64,000 nt of DNA. Source: Elusimicrobiota bacterium (GTDB lineage: Bacteria; Elusimicrobiota; Elusimicrobia; Elusimicrobiales; UBA9959). The position numbers were made by a program, and so were the translations under genes. The stretch is from positions 1 through 64,000 of the forward strand of contig WOVA01000014.1 in the NCBI GenBank assembly GCA_009773155.1. The letters run 5' to 3'. The notes under the pieces are model-generated. The model saw nothing but the letters and a program-made list of their open reading frames with translations. It did not search any database and was not told where the DNA came from. The first letter of the stretch is position 1, and each line of letters begins with the position of its first letter. Of this stretch, positions 15,494 to 24,381 are shown piece by piece.

Positions 15494-15514
15494 TATAAAA
15501 ACCGCCGGATTTCG

Positions 15515-18064
15515 TCACTCCTCGTTCCACTTGATCAGCGGCGGCATGAACGGGTGCGGGATATCCGCGTGGGCCGGTATCACGCGCGCGGCCAGGTCGT
15601 GGCGTCCGGAGCGGCTGAAGTTCACATCGCCCGTGAAGACGCAGGCCTCGCCCATGCGCGATTCGAACCGCATCGGGAAGGTCTGACCGCAGCGGAAAGC
15701 GGTGTCACCGTCGGCGACGCCCACGTGCAGCTGCACGGCCACTTCCTCCGGCGTCAGGTCGCCCAGCCAGACTATAGCCTTCACCGGCACGGCGGCGCCG
15801 GAATGTATCTCCATCTCCGGCTTGAACTGGTCCAGCACCACGCGGACCTGCGGCCAGTTGTGCTCCACTTTCCTGCGCCAGCCTGCCACGTTCAGCAGCG
15901 CGTCGCCCTCACGGAAGCGGACCGAGCTGCGGTGCGCGGACACGTAGAACTTCTCGTAGTACTCGCGCAGCATGCGGTTGGTATTGTAGACCGGGGCCAG
16001 CTTGGCCACCGAGGCCTTCATCATCTTGACCCAGTTATGCGGCACGCCGTCGGGGCCGCGGTAATAGTAGAGCGGGGCTATCACTTTCTGCAGGAGATTG
16101 TAGATGGCCTCGGACTCAACGTAATCGCGCTCGGCCTCGTCGTTATAGTTCTCCTTGCCGCCGATGGCCCAGCCCACGCCGGCGGAATAGCCCTCGGCCC
16201 ACCAGCCGTCGAGCACTGAGAGGTTGAGCACGCCGTTTATGGCGGCCTTCATGCCGCTGGTGCCCGAGGCCTCCAGCGGCCGTATCGGGTTATTGAGCCA
16301 GACGTCCACGCCCTGCACCATGTACCGGGCGACGTTCATATTGTAGTCCTCGACGAAGATGATGCGGTGCTTGAACCGCGCGTCCAGGCTCATCTTGGCC
16401 ACGGCCTTGATGTACTCCTTGCCGTGCGTGTCGGCCTGGTGCGCCTTGCCGGCCACCACGAACTGCACCGGCATCTTCTCGTTGTTGACTATCTCGGCCA
16501 GCCGCTCCAGGTTGCGCATGAACAGCGTCGCGCGCTTGTAGGTGGCGAAGCGCCGCGCGAAGCCTATCGTCAGGTACTCGGGGTTGAGCACGCCCTTGAC
16601 CTCGTCGAGCACCGTATGGTCGGCGCCCAGCCGCTGATGCTGCCGGCGCAGGCGGTCGCGCACCAGCGCCACCAGCTTGCGCTTGCGTATCAGGTGCGTC
16701 TCCCAGAAGTCCTTATCGTCTATCTCGCCCAGCTTCCGCCAGTCGCAGTTGTCCGGCAGGCCGTTCTGCCCCGCCGGCATCAGGCTCTTCTTATAGAGGT
16801 TCTGGTGCTCGTGGCTTATCCAGGAGCAGGTGTGCACGCCGTTGGTGATGCCGCAGATCGGTATCTCGTACTTGGGCAGGCCGGGCCAGACCTTGCCCCA
16901 CATGTCGCGCGTGACCTCGCCGTGCAGCTGGCTCACCGCGTTGAGGTGCGCGCAGAGCTTCATGGCCAGGATGGTCATGCAGAAGCCCGGCGACGACGGC
17001 TCCTCCTTGCCCAGCTCCAGCAGCTCGGGGAAAGTGAGGCCCAGTTCCCTGGAGTAGGGCTCCAGGTACTTGCGCACCAGTTCGAAGTCGAAATATTCGT
17101 TGCCGGCCATGACCGGGGTGTGCGTGGTGAAGACCGACGACGCCCAGACCGCCTCGCGCGCCTCCTTGAACGACAGGCCGCGGGCGACCATCAGCTGCCG
17201 TATGCGCTCCAGCAGCAGGAAGGCCGAGTGGCCCTCGTTTACGTGGAACACCGTGGGCTTAAGGCCCATCGCCTCCAGCGCGCGTGCCCCGCCTATGCCC
17301 AGCACTATCTCCTGGCTGATGCGGTTGGCGCGGTCGCCGCCGTAAAGCTGCTCGGTTATCGTCCGCACCTTGGGCGAGTTCTCGGGCAGGTTGGTGTCCA
17401 GCAGGAACAGCGAGGTGCGCCCGACGGGCACGCGCCAGACGCCCACCTTGATGGTCTCGCCGTCCAGCGGGACCTCCACGCGCAGCGGGTTGCCGTTGGC
17501 GTCGTTGACTATCTGCACCGGCATGTTATACCAGTCGTTCTCCGGGTAGCGCTCCACCTGCCAGTTGTCGCGGTTGAGCACCTGCTGCACGTAGCCCTTG
17601 CGGTAAAGCAGGCCCACGCCGACCACGGGCATACCCAGGTCGGAGGAGGACTTCATATGGTCGCCGGAAAGCATGCCCAGGCCGCCGGAATAGATCGGCA
17701 GGCCCTCGCCTATGCCGTACTCCATGGAGAAATAGGCCACCTGCATATCGGCGTCGCGCCCGTCGCGGTTCTTGTTGTACCAGGTGTCCTTGTAGGTGAT
17801 GTAATCCTCGAAGCGCTTCTTGATGTCGCCCAGGCGGGTGATGAAATCGGGGTCCCTGGAGAGCTGGTCCAGCCGCTCGGGCGGTATCGTGCCCAGTATC
17901 CATTTAGGATTGCGGTGCGAGCGATGCCAGAGTTCGTCGCTCATATCCACGAACATCATGATGGCGTCCCAGTTCCAGGTGAACCACATATTGGTCGAAA
18001 GTTCGTCGAGGGCTTTGAGGTTCCCGGGAAGGTTGGGAATGACGTTAAAGGAGCGGATCTTCAT
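15515..18064 (-). CDS. glgP: Alpha-glucan phosphorylase (GT35)
   Basis: An 849-residue enzyme that releases glucose-1-phosphate from glycogen or maltodextrin. Evidence includes the N-terminal DUF3417-type region (LPGNLKALDELSTNMWFTWN), SMEYGIGEGLPIYSGGLGML, FHVNEGHSAFLLLERIR and the PLP-site motif EASGTSGMKAAINGVLNLSV near residues 595-615, with the PLP lysine in GMK. Its length and N-terminal domain place it with the AglP/Thermotoga-like form rather than the E. coli GlgP form. The in-frame ATG three codons upstream has GGAGG too close, so 18064 (GGAGG ten bases away) is preferred. A TAGAAT box at 18111-18116 is the likely promoter. Confidence 0.95.
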   Translation of the reverse strand: MKIRSFNVIPNLPGNLKALDELSTNMWFTWNWDAIMMFVDMSDELWHRSHRNPKWILGTIPPERLDQLSRDPDFITRLGDIKKRFEDYITYKDTWYNKNRDGRDADMQVAYFSMEYGIGEGLPIYSGGLGMLSGDHMKSSSDLGMPVVGVGLLYRKGYVQQVLNRDNWQVERYPENDWYNMPVQIVNDANGNPLRVEVPLDGETIKVGVWRVPVGRTSLFLLDTNLPENSPKVRTITEQLYGGDRANRISQEIVLGIGGARALEAMGLKPTVFHVNEGHSAFLLLERIRQLMVARGLSFKEAREAVWASSVFTTHTPVMAGNEYFDFELVRKYLEPYSRELGLTFPELLELGKEEPSSPGFCMTILAMKLCAHLNAVSQLHGEVTRDMWGKVWPGLPKYEIPICGITNGVHTCSWISHEHQNLYKKSLMPAGQNGLPDNCDWRKLGEIDDKDFWETHLIRKRKLVALVRDRLRRQHQRLGADHTVLDEVKGVLNPEYLTIGFARRFATYKRATLFMRNLERLAEIVNNEKMPVQFVVAGKAHQADTHGKEYIKAVAKMSLDARFKHRIIFVEDYNMNVARYMVQGVDVWLNNPIRPLEASGTSGMKAAINGVLNLSVLDGWWAEGYSAGVGWAIGGKENYNDEAERDYVESEAIYNLLQKVIAPLYYYRGPDGVPHNWVKMMKASVAKLAPVYNTNRMLREYYEKFYVSAHRSSVRFREGDALLNVAGWRRKVEHNWPQVRVVLDQFKPEMEIHSGAAVPVKAIVWLGDLTPEEVAVQLHVGVADGDTAFRCGQTFPMRFESRMGEACVFTGDVNFSRSGRHDLAARVIPAHADIPHPFMPPLIKWNEE

Positions 18065-18110
18065 TTGGCGCATGCCTCCGTGGCGGTATTAGCGGTCTTA
18101 ACAGGTGTTA

Positions 18111-18116
18111 ATTCTA
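18111..18116 (-). promoter_or_regulatory. -10 box (TTGTAGAAT) of glgP
   Basis: The minus strand reads TTTGTAGAATTAAC about 47 bases upstream of the glgP start. The same TTGTAGAAT string precedes the ferritin-like gene at 6805-6813. Confidence 0.4.
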
Positions 18117-18184
18117 CAAAAATACCCCCGGCCCCGCTATTGATTCAGATTAAGGTGTAATTCGTCCGATTCACGTCCAAAAAG

Positions 18185-18210
18185 AAAACCCCCTTGTTCG
18201 GGGGTTTTAA
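18185..18210 (-). terminator. Terminator of tRNA-Ala
   Basis: Stem AAAACCCCC (18185-18193) pairs with GGGGGTTTT (18200-18208), immediately after the tRNA 3' end on the minus strand and followed by a short C/T stretch. Confidence 0.8.
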
Positions 18211-18214
18211 ATCT

Positions 18215-18290
18215 TGGTGGACGTGACAGGGATCGAACCTGCGACCTCCTCGATGCCATCGAGGCGCTCTCCCAACTGAGCTACACGCCC
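18215..18290 (-). tRNA. tRNA-Ala (anticodon GGC)
   Basis: A full cloverleaf on the minus strand: acceptor GGGCGTG pairs with CACGTCC, the D arm is GCTCAGTTGGGAGAGC, and the anticodon stem CCTCG/CGAGG holds loop ATGGCAT (anticodon GGC). The T arm contains GGTTCGATCCC, with discriminator A and an encoded CCA. A TAGAAT box 12 bases upstream (18302-18307) is the probable promoter. Confidence 0.96.
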
Positions 18291-18301
18291 GCAACACCGA
18301 T

Positions 18302-18307
18302 ATTCTA
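18302..18307 (-). promoter_or_regulatory. -10 box (TATAGAAT) of tRNA-Ala
   Basis: The minus strand reads TTTTATAGAATATCGG just before the tRNA. The same TATAGAAT precedes tRNA-Leu at 25741. Confidence 0.5.
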
Positions 18308-18357
18308 TAAAAAAAGCCCGGAAAAGACAAACCCGCGCGGTGAGGAGGTCAAATTAG

Positions 18358-18363
18358 TAGAAT
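18358..18363 (+). promoter_or_regulatory. -10 box upstream of the 18375 glycosyltransferase
   Basis: AGTAGAATATACG places TAGAAT 11 bases before the ATG, giving a leader of about 5 bases. Confidence 0.4.
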
Positions 18364-18374
18364 ATACGTAGCCA

Positions 18375-19520
18375 ATGACCCGACCTCTCACCATAATACA
18401 CCTCGACGACGGCCGCACCATGCGCAGCGGGCAGCGCCAGACCCTCATGCTGGCCAAGGAGCTCGGCCGCCTGGGCGCCGACAACCTCATCCTCTGCCGC
18501 AAAGGCTCCCCCATGGAGACCGCCGCCGCCCGCGCCGGCCTGCGCACCGGGCACCTGCCCTATCTCTTCGAGTTCGACCCGCTCTCGGCCCTGCTCCTGC
18601 GCTCCAAGATAGGCGAAGAGACCGGCCGCGGCGCCAGGGTGGTCCTGAATTCGCATACCGCCCACGCCGCCGGCGCCGCCTGGATGGCCGCCCCCGGCCT
18701 GCCCGTCCTGCGCGTCGCCCACCGCCGGCTGGACGCCGACCCCAGCGGACCGCTCTCGGCCCGCGTCAAGTACGGCTCCGCCGACCTGGTAATAGCTATT
18801 TCCGGAGCGGTGAAGGAAATTCTCGTCTCGTACGGCGTGCCCGAGCGGCGCATCACCGTCGTCAACAGCGCCATAGACCCCGAGGACACGCCCTGGAAGG
18901 ACGAGGAGTACCAGCAGTACCGCCTCAGCGCCAAGCGCGAGCTGGGCATCAAGTTCGGCCTGCCCGCCGACACCGTCTGGCTGGGCTCGCTCATGTACCT
19001 GGTCCCCCCCAAGGACCCGGAGAACCTGGTGCGCTCCGCCGCCGAGGTCATACGCCGGCGGCCCGAAGTCCACTACATGCTTGCCGGCGAAGGCCCGCTT
19101 GAGGGTAAAGTGCGCCGGCTGATCAGGAGCCTGGGTCTCGAAGCCAACTTCCACATGACGGGCTTCCACCCCCGCCCCTACGAGATGCTGGCCGCGCTGG
19201 ATATCTTCGTCCTGCCGTCCAGCGGCGAAGGCCTGGGCGGCGCGCTGCTGGAGGCCATGAACGCCAGGGCGGCCATAGCCGCCACCAGCGCCGGCGGCGT
19301 CATAGACGCCGTCACCGACGGCTATAACGGCCTGCTGGCGCCGCCGCGCGACCCGGGCGCCCTCGCCGCCGCGCAATTGCGGCTGATAGAGGACGAAGAG
19401 CTCAGGAAGAAACTTATAGAAGGCGGACTTGAAAAAAGCCGGGAGCTGTCCTCGCCCCGGATGGCGGCCCTGACGCTGGAAGCCTACGAGCGCGGGCTGG
19501 CGATGATACCGGGGAACTAG
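18375..19520 (+). CDS. Glycosyltransferase family 4
   Basis: A 381-residue GT-B enzyme. The N-terminal half begins LTIIHLDDGRTMRSGQRQT. The C-terminal GT1/GT4 domain contains LAGEGPLEGKVRRLI and the nucleotide-sugar motif LPSSGEGLGGALLEAMNARA, an E-x7-E type. It would transfer a hexose from a nucleotide sugar to a lipid-linked acceptor at the inner membrane. The stop is immediately followed by the start of the next glycosyltransferase, so the genes form an operon. A TAGAAT box 11 bases before the ATG and no ribosome site suggest a near-leaderless transcript. Confidence 0.86.
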   Translation: MTRPLTIIHLDDGRTMRSGQRQTLMLAKELGRLGADNLILCRKGSPMETAAARAGLRTGHLPYLFEFDPLSALLLRSKIGEETGRGARVVLNSHTAHAAGAAWMAAPGLPVLRVAHRRLDADPSGPLSARVKYGSADLVIAISGAVKEILVSYGVPERRITVVNSAIDPEDTPWKDEEYQQYRLSAKRELGIKFGLPADTVWLGSLMYLVPPKDPENLVRSAAEVIRRRPEVHYMLAGEGPLEGKVRRLIRSLGLEANFHMTGFHPRPYEMLAALDIFVLPSSGEGLGGALLEAMNARAAIAATSAGGVIDAVTDGYNGLLAPPRDPGALAAAQLRLIEDEELRKKLIEGGLEKSRELSSPRMAALTLEAYERGLAMIPGN

Positions 19521-20492
19521 ATGAGATCTTCCACCGGACCTACGCATCCCGGCATCTCCGTGGTCATCCCCAATTACAACGGTGCGGACCTGCTGGCCGC
19601 CAATCTCCCCGGTCTGTTCGAAGCCCTGGCCTTCAGCGGCGCCGATCACGAGGTCATAATCTCCGACGACGCCTCCACCGACGGGTCCGTCGCCTTTCTA
19701 AAAGAGAACTACCCCGGGATAGTCCTCCTCACCAGCCCCGTGAACACCGGCTTTTCCCCCAACATCAACCGCGGCATCGCCAGAGCTTCGAAAGAACTGA
19801 CCTTCCTGATGAACACCGACATCAGGCTGGAGAAAGATTTCTTCGTACCCCTTTTCGATTATTTTTCCGACCCTGAAGTCTTCGGCGTGATGGGCCGCAT
19901 AGTCGGCATGAACGACGATAAGACACAGGACTCGGCTAAATATCCAAAATGGAACGGGCTGCAGGTGGACGGCAGCGCCAACTACCTGCCCTCCTCCGGC
20001 ACGCGCGCCCCCTCGCTGTTCCTAAGCGGCGCCGAGGCATTAGTAGAGACGGAGAAACTTAAAAGCCTGGGCGGCTTCGACGAAGCTTTCGCCCCCTTTT
20101 ACGGCGAGGACCTGGACCTGGGGCTGCGGGCCTGGCGCGGCGGCTGGACCTGCTGGTACGAACATTCCGCCGTCTGCAGGCACAAGACCTCCAGCACCAT
20201 AAGCCGGCACAACAAGCCCGGGGCCATAAGGGCCATCGCGGCGCGCAACAAGTTCCGCCTGCACTACATACACCTCGACCTACCCTCGCTGCTGCTCTGG
20301 ATCCCGGTCGTGCTCCTGAACCTTATAGTAAAATCGCTGACGCTGAAGTTCTACTATCCCAGGGGCCTGGCCCTTTTCCTGCGGGACATCGGCGCCGCCG
20401 CCGCCTCCCGCCGGAAAGTTCCGGACAAATACACGCTGAGGCAGGTCTATCGAAAGATCACCCGGACCCTGAGCGCGGACCGGATACGGTAA
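19521..20492 (+). CDS. Glycosyltransferase family 2
   Basis: A 323-residue GT-A enzyme. It shows ISVVIPNYNGADLL at the nucleotide-binding N-terminus, IISDDASTDGS, a MNTDIRLE metal-binding (DxD-like) segment and a GEDLDLGLRAWRGGW acceptor/catalytic motif typical of rhamnosyl- and related transferases. One hydrophobic stretch near residues 255-275 may anchor it to the membrane. The ATG directly abuts the stop of the GT4 gene. Confidence 0.87.
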   Translation: MRSSTGPTHPGISVVIPNYNGADLLAANLPGLFEALAFSGADHEVIISDDASTDGSVAFLKENYPGIVLLTSPVNTGFSPNINRGIARASKELTFLMNTDIRLEKDFFVPLFDYFSDPEVFGVMGRIVGMNDDKTQDSAKYPKWNGLQVDGSANYLPSSGTRAPSLFLSGAEALVETEKLKSLGGFDEAFAPFYGEDLDLGLRAWRGGWTCWYEHSAVCRHKTSSTISRHNKPGAIRAIAARNKFRLHYIHLDLPSLLLWIPVVLLNLIVKSLTLKFYYPRGLALFLRDIGAAAASRRKVPDKYTLRQVYRKITRTLSADRIR

Positions 20493-20507
20493 AAAAGGAG
20501 AATCCTA

Positions 20508-21056
20508 ATGGATGCGGGAACAAAAAAACTGCTGGACATAGGCTGCGGCTTCAGGCTGCGGCCGAACGCGACGGGCATAGATAAAAACCCGCTCAGCCCG
20601 GCGCAGCTCCACCACGACCTCAACGTCTTTCCGTACCCGCTGCCGGACAATGAATTCGACGATATTTCGATGATAGACGTACTGGAACATCTGCAGGACG
20701 TCGTAGCGGTAATGGAGGAGATCTACAGGGTCTCCAGGCCCGGCGCGACGGTCTATATCACCGTACCGCATTTCAGCAGCCATGATTCACATACCGACCC
20801 GACGCATGTCCACAGCTTCACCTCGCGGTCCATGAATTATTTCACACCGGAAAGTCCCCTTTACCAGGACTACCGCTATGGTCTTACCGGCAAGTTCAGG
20901 AAGATAAGCTGCGTGATAGGGAATTACTCCGGCGAATCCTTCTGGAAGTCGCCGGTCCGCTACTTAATAAACAAGTATCCGGAAAAATACGAACGAAGAT
21001 TCGCGTACTTATACCCGCAGCACTCGCTGAAATTCACTCTGCAGGTGATCAAGTAG
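20508..21056 (+). CDS. Class I SAM-dependent methyltransferase
   Basis: A 182-residue small Methyltransf_11-type protein. LLDIGCGFRLRPNATGID is the SAM-binding motif I, DISMIDVLEHLQD the family motif and ITVPHFSSHDSHTDPTHVHS follows. Such proteins in glycan operons often methylate sugars, but the substrate is unknown. AAAGGAG lies upstream of the ATG. It ends tail-to-tail with the next gene on the other strand, overlapping by about eight bases. Confidence 0.8.
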   Translation: MDAGTKKLLDIGCGFRLRPNATGIDKNPLSPAQLHHDLNVFPYPLPDNEFDDISMIDVLEHLQDVVAVMEEIYRVSRPGATVYITVPHFSSHDSHTDPTHVHSFTSRSMNYFTPESPLYQDYRYGLTGKFRKISCVIGNYSGESFWKSPVRYLINKYPEKYERRFAYLYPQHSLKFTLQVIK

Positions 21057-22206
21057 CCCGCTGACCTCTCTCCGCGCCCTCGTAGAGCCCCATCAGGAAG
21101 GTCATCAGCGACCAGACGCCGAAAGTGTAGAAGTGCGCCTCGAATACCCCCGCGACCAGCAGATTGGCTAAAGCGGCCGACAGGCCGAAAGCCATAGCCC
21201 GGGCCAGCGGGTCGACCGCCGCGGCCGCGGCCTTAAAATACCTGCGCAGGAAATAGGCGAACACCGCCAGCATCAGCACCAGGCCGATAAAACCATCCTC
21301 GGCCAGGGCCGAGAGGTAGATATTGTGGGCGTGAGAGGCGTTATCCGTAAAGCCGGAGGCCTTGTAGGGCTCCATGTACTTCGGGAGCTGGCGCACGCCC
21401 AGGCCGAAGACGGGGTTCTCGGTGAAGGCCTGCCAGGCCACGCTCCAGATATTGTAACGGATCTGGTCGTGGCCGGCGGAGAAAGTCGCCGTCACCCGCT
21501 CCAGCGCCGGCCGGTACAGCAGCAGCACCAGGCTCAGGCCGGCCAGGCCGGCGAAAACAAAGCGCACGAAAGCCTTGCGCGACTTCCAGAAGGCCAGCAG
21601 GGAGCAGGCCAGGAAGTAGCTGATCATATAACTGCGCGAACCGGTCATTATCACCCCGGCCGAGATGACCGCGAAAAAAACGTAGGCCCGCCGCGAGTAG
21701 AACAGCGCGGCCGCCAGCGAGACCAGCCCCACCGTCGATATGAAACCGGCGAAACGCAGCGGATGGCTGGAAAGGCCCCGGAAGCGGCCGTCCGGCGTGA
21801 ACATCTCCCGGTAGAAGACCGGGAAACCGGCGTAGCGCTGCAGCAGGGCATAGACGATGAGGACCAGGGTGGCCCAGAACAGGATCTTAAGCGCCCGCTC
21901 GACCACCTTGCGCTCCAGTTTCAGTGAGCCGACGGTAAAAAGCGGCGACTTATCCCACAGATTGCGGCCGAACTGCCCCCACAGGCCATTGGCCGCCGAA
22001 GCGATGGACTGCCACACGAACATGGCCACGAAAAGCCAGAAACCGCGCGGGATAAGCCCCAAGTCGCGGGTGACGGCCAGCCGCCATAAAGCGAAAAGAA
22101 GCAGCGCCATCATGGCCACCGCCGCCCCTGAAACGGAAAAAGGGATGGTCAGCGCGTAGAGATAAATGAAAGTTTCGGGACGGATATACCGGGAAAGAGA
22201 AGTCAT
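21049..22206 (-). CDS. O-antigen ligase / polymerase-like membrane protein (Wzy/WaaL family)
   Basis: A 385-residue polytopic protein with about ten to eleven membrane segments and one large external loop (about residues 205-265). The loop holds the WaaL/Wzy-type segment FGLGVRQLPKYMEPY and NASHAHNIYLSALAEDGFIG. The H-N-x-Y-L and E-x-G-F-x-G pattern is typical of PF04932. It would join or ligate O-antigen to lipid A-core at the periplasmic face. The frame extends 17 codons upstream, but the ATG at 22206 overlaps the upstream stop (TGATG), so it is coupled to the preceding GT2 gene. Confidence 0.82.
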   Translation of the reverse strand: MTSLSRYIRPETFIYLYALTIPFSVSGAAVAMMALLLFALWRLAVTRDLGLIPRGFWLFVAMFVWQSIASAANGLWGQFGRNLWDKSPLFTVGSLKLERKVVERALKILFWATLVLIVYALLQRYAGFPVFYREMFTPDGRFRGLSSHPLRFAGFISTVGLVSLAAALFYSRRAYVFFAVISAGVIMTGSRSYMISYFLACSLLAFWKSRKAFVRFVFAGLAGLSLVLLLYRPALERVTATFSAGHDQIRYNIWSVAWQAFTENPVFGLGVRQLPKYMEPYKASGFTDNASHAHNIYLSALAEDGFIGLVLMLAVFAYFLRRYFKAAAAAVDPLARAMAFGLSAALANLLVAGVFEAHFYTFGVWSLMTFLMGLYEGAERGQRAT

Positions 22207-22946
22207 CACCTGCCGCCAGCCCCGCCGCCTTCCCTGTGCTTCAGCCAGGTCAGGCATTCATTGAATAGGTCGAAAGACGCGGACACAAAACCCTCGGGGC
22301 CGTCCATGAAGCCCCGGAGGACGAAGTAATTGACCAGGAACTTACGGCCGGCCCGCGTCAGCGATACGGGCTTCCCTTTCTCCGCGCAGCGCCCGGCTCC
22401 GCGCCCGGTGTAGAAATCCAGCTTGCGCAGCAGCTCGGCCGCGGTGTTGTAGGGATGATGGTCTATATGCCAGCGCAACGCCCCTACGGGGCCGTCCACC
22501 TTGAGCCGCTCATGCACGTCCACGCAGGGAAAACTCGCCTTGCCGCGCCGGAAGATCCGCAGCTGCCTGTCGGGATACTTGCCGCCGCGCTTGAGCCAGC
22601 GGCCGAAATAGTAATTGCGCCGCGGCAGGACATAGGCCGAATAGCGCGACTTTTCCAGCTCGCCGCGCAGCCCCTCCGCCAGGCCGGCGCTGACCTCCTC
22701 GTCGGGGTCCAGGTAGAAGATCCAGTCGCCGGAGCACTGCTCCAGGCCGAACTGCTTGTTGACATTAAGATTGGCGTCATTGGGCCGGGTAAAGACGCGC
22801 GCGCCCAGCGAGGCGGCCAGTTCGGCGCTGCCGTCGGCGCTGGCGCAGTCCACATACACCACCTCGTCGGCCCATTTAACGCTGGCCAGGCAGCGCGGCA
22901 GATTGTGCGCTTCGTTATGGCCTATTATCGAGACGGAAATACGCAT
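22206..22946 (-). CDS. Glycosyltransferase family 2, WaaE/KdtX-like
   Basis: A 246-residue enzyme. It begins MRISVSIIGHNEAHNLPRCL, with EVVYVDCASADGS, FYLDPDEEVS and GGKYPDRQLRIFRRG as seen in WaaE-type LPS-core beta-1,4-glucosyltransferases. PF00535 fold, probably cytoplasmic-membrane associated. The frame is open for 19 more codons upstream. The ATG at 22946 fits the family and lies 11 bases after a TACAAT box, again suggesting a near-leaderless mRNA. It is co-transcribed with the WaaL-like gene. Confidence 0.85.
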   Translation of the reverse strand: MRISVSIIGHNEAHNLPRCLASVKWADEVVYVDCASADGSAELAASLGARVFTRPNDANLNVNKQFGLEQCSGDWIFYLDPDEEVSAGLAEGLRGELEKSRYSAYVLPRRNYYFGRWLKRGGKYPDRQLRIFRRGKASFPCVDVHERLKVDGPVGALRWHIDHHPYNTAAELLRKLDFYTGRGAGRCAEKGKPVSLTRAGRKFLVNYFVLRGFMDGPEGFVSASFDLFNECLTWLKHREGGGAGGR

Positions 22947-23052
22947 GTCGGTGGTTAATTGTAGCATTTTAAACGGTTTACGCCAGTTCACGGGTAGGCC
23001 CAAAGTCCCAGTCCCGCCTGGGCCCTATTTCCCTGCCCCGGGCGCCCTCTCC

Positions 23053-23061
23053 TGCTATAAT
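23053..23061 (+). promoter_or_regulatory. Extended -10 promoter TGCTATAAT, predicted leaderless start
   Basis: TGCTATAAT ends six bases before the first ATG of the amidase gene (nine before a second, in-frame ATG). No ribosome site is present. Confidence 0.55.
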
Positions 23062-23067
23062 AAGTAT

Positions 23068-24237
23068 ATGATGAAAAACACCGCTTCGCTCATCCCCGCT
23101 TTCATCCTGTCGATCCTGTCGTCCGCCGCCTTCGCCACCACCGGCGGCGACAACCCCGTCGTCTTCAAGAAACCTTACCCCCTCTCGGCGGAAATTTCCG
23201 CCTCGGAAAAGATCGGCGCCGTCGTAATGGACACCGGCTTCTCGCAGGCCTCCCCCGTCGCCATAGCTTCCGTACTGGTGCAGGGCGAAATGCCCGAGGC
23301 GGGACTGGAACTCCAGCTCCTGGTCGAGGATAAATTCCTCTTCTTCGACACCTCCGCCAAATTCTCCCCCGCCAAGGTAAAGCTGTTCCCCAACGGCAGG
23401 TTCTGGGCCCGCTTCGATCTGGCCGAGGCCACCCGCTCCCCGCTGAGGCTCAAGGCCATAAACCGGGGAGTAAAAGCGGCCCACACGCTGATCATCTACG
23501 AAGTGGAAGCCATGACCTCCTCCCCGCAGGGCGAGGACAAGTCCCGCACGGGCGACGGGGCCGACGTCACCGGCACCGTCCCGCCCCGGGAGCAGTCCAT
23601 CTACCTGCCGCGCGAACTCCCCTTCCAACTGGTGCGCCGGGCCGAATGGAAAGCCGCCCCGCCCAAGGAGAACTACGAGGCCCATACCCCGGCCAGGATA
23701 ACCTTCCACCACACCGCCGGCCGCAAGCCGGCCAGCGTGGCGGCCGCCTACGCCGAAGTGCAGTTCATACAGGATTATCACATGAACGGCAAGAAGTGGA
23801 ACGATATCGGCTACCACTTCCTGGTGGACCCCTTCGGCACCATCTTCGAGGGCCGCCCCGTGGGCGTCATCGGCGCGCATGTCCTCTACAGGAATCCCAA
23901 TAATATCGGCGTCTCCGTGCTGGGCAACTACCACCCGCCGGTCTCCGACCAGCCGGACTTCTTATCGCTGGCCGGGATAGTGGACGTGGGCCACTACCTG
24001 GCCGGGGCCTACGCCATGCCCCCGGCCGAATTCTTCGGCCACCGCGACCTGGGCGCCTCCAGCTGCCCCGGCGACCACCTTTACGCCTATAAAGAGACCC
24101 TGCGCGGCGCCATCTTCCTGCCCCCCCTGTCTGGCGCGTCCAAAGAATTAGCCGACCTCCCCTCCCCCGACATCACCTCCCCCGCCCTCAACCAGTTAGA
24201 GAATTGGGGACACAATACCTATTTCGACGGCCGCTAA
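23068..24237 (+). CDS. Secreted N-acetylmuramoyl-L-alanine amidase (PGRP/Amidase_2 domain)
   Basis: A 389-residue protein with a signal peptide (MMKNTASLIPAFILSILSSA). An N-terminal beta-rich region of about 180 residues has no clear family match. Then comes a PGRP-type amidase domain: VRRAEWKAAPP, TFHHTAG (first Zn His), WNDIGYHFLVDPFGTIFEGR, FGHRDLGASSCPGD (second Zn His and Cys). It cleaves the amide between MurNAc and L-Ala in peptidoglycan in the periplasm. The frame is open far upstream, but the leader peptide and promoter fix the start here. The last residues (NWGHNTYFDGR) are translated from a half-copy of the dispersed repeat. Confidence 0.88.
   Translation: MMKNTASLIPAFILSILSSAAFATTGGDNPVVFKKPYPLSAEISASEKIGAVVMDTGFSQASPVAIASVLVQGEMPEAGLELQLLVEDKFLFFDTSAKFSPAKVKLFPNGRFWARFDLAEATRSPLRLKAINRGVKAAHTLIIYEVEAMTSSPQGEDKSRTGDGADVTGTVPPREQSIYLPRELPFQLVRRAEWKAAPPKENYEAHTPARITFHHTAGRKPASVAAAYAEVQFIQDYHMNGKKWNDIGYHFLVDPFGTIFEGRPVGVIGAHVLYRNPNNIGVSVLGNYHPPVSDQPDFLSLAGIVDVGHYLAGAYAMPPAEFFGHRDLGASSCPGDHLYAYKETLRGAIFLPPLSGASKELADLPSPDITSPALNQLENWGHNTYFDGR
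24203..24226. repeat. Dispersed repeat half-copy forming the amidase C-terminus
   Basis: ATTGGGGACACAATACCTAT plus TTCG (left arm only), read in frame as NWGHNTYF at the end of the amidase. A full palindrome lies 46 bases downstream. Confidence 0.92.
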
Positions 24238-24272
24238 ATAACTCAAAAAAAAACGCTTGTTTTTTAAACAAT

Positions 24273-24328
24273 AAATTGGGGACACAATACCTATTTCCCC
24301 GGGGAAATAGGTATTGTGTCCCCAATTT
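24273..24328. repeat. Dispersed palindromic repeat, 56-bp perfect palindrome
   Basis: 28-bp arms with no spacer, 24273-24300 and 24301-24328, core GGGGACACAATACCTATTTC. It lies between the convergent amidase and lysA genes. The rest of 24329-24381 shows no gene. Confidence 0.95.
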
Positions 24329-24381
24329 AAGAAGAAAGCGGCGAAAAGCGCTACGAGATCGTTAATCGGATATTATTTATT

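Noticed and set aside
16367..18160. 597-codon open frame on the plus strand
   Set aside because: It is the antisense shadow of glgP, with low-complexity His/Ala/Val-rich translation.
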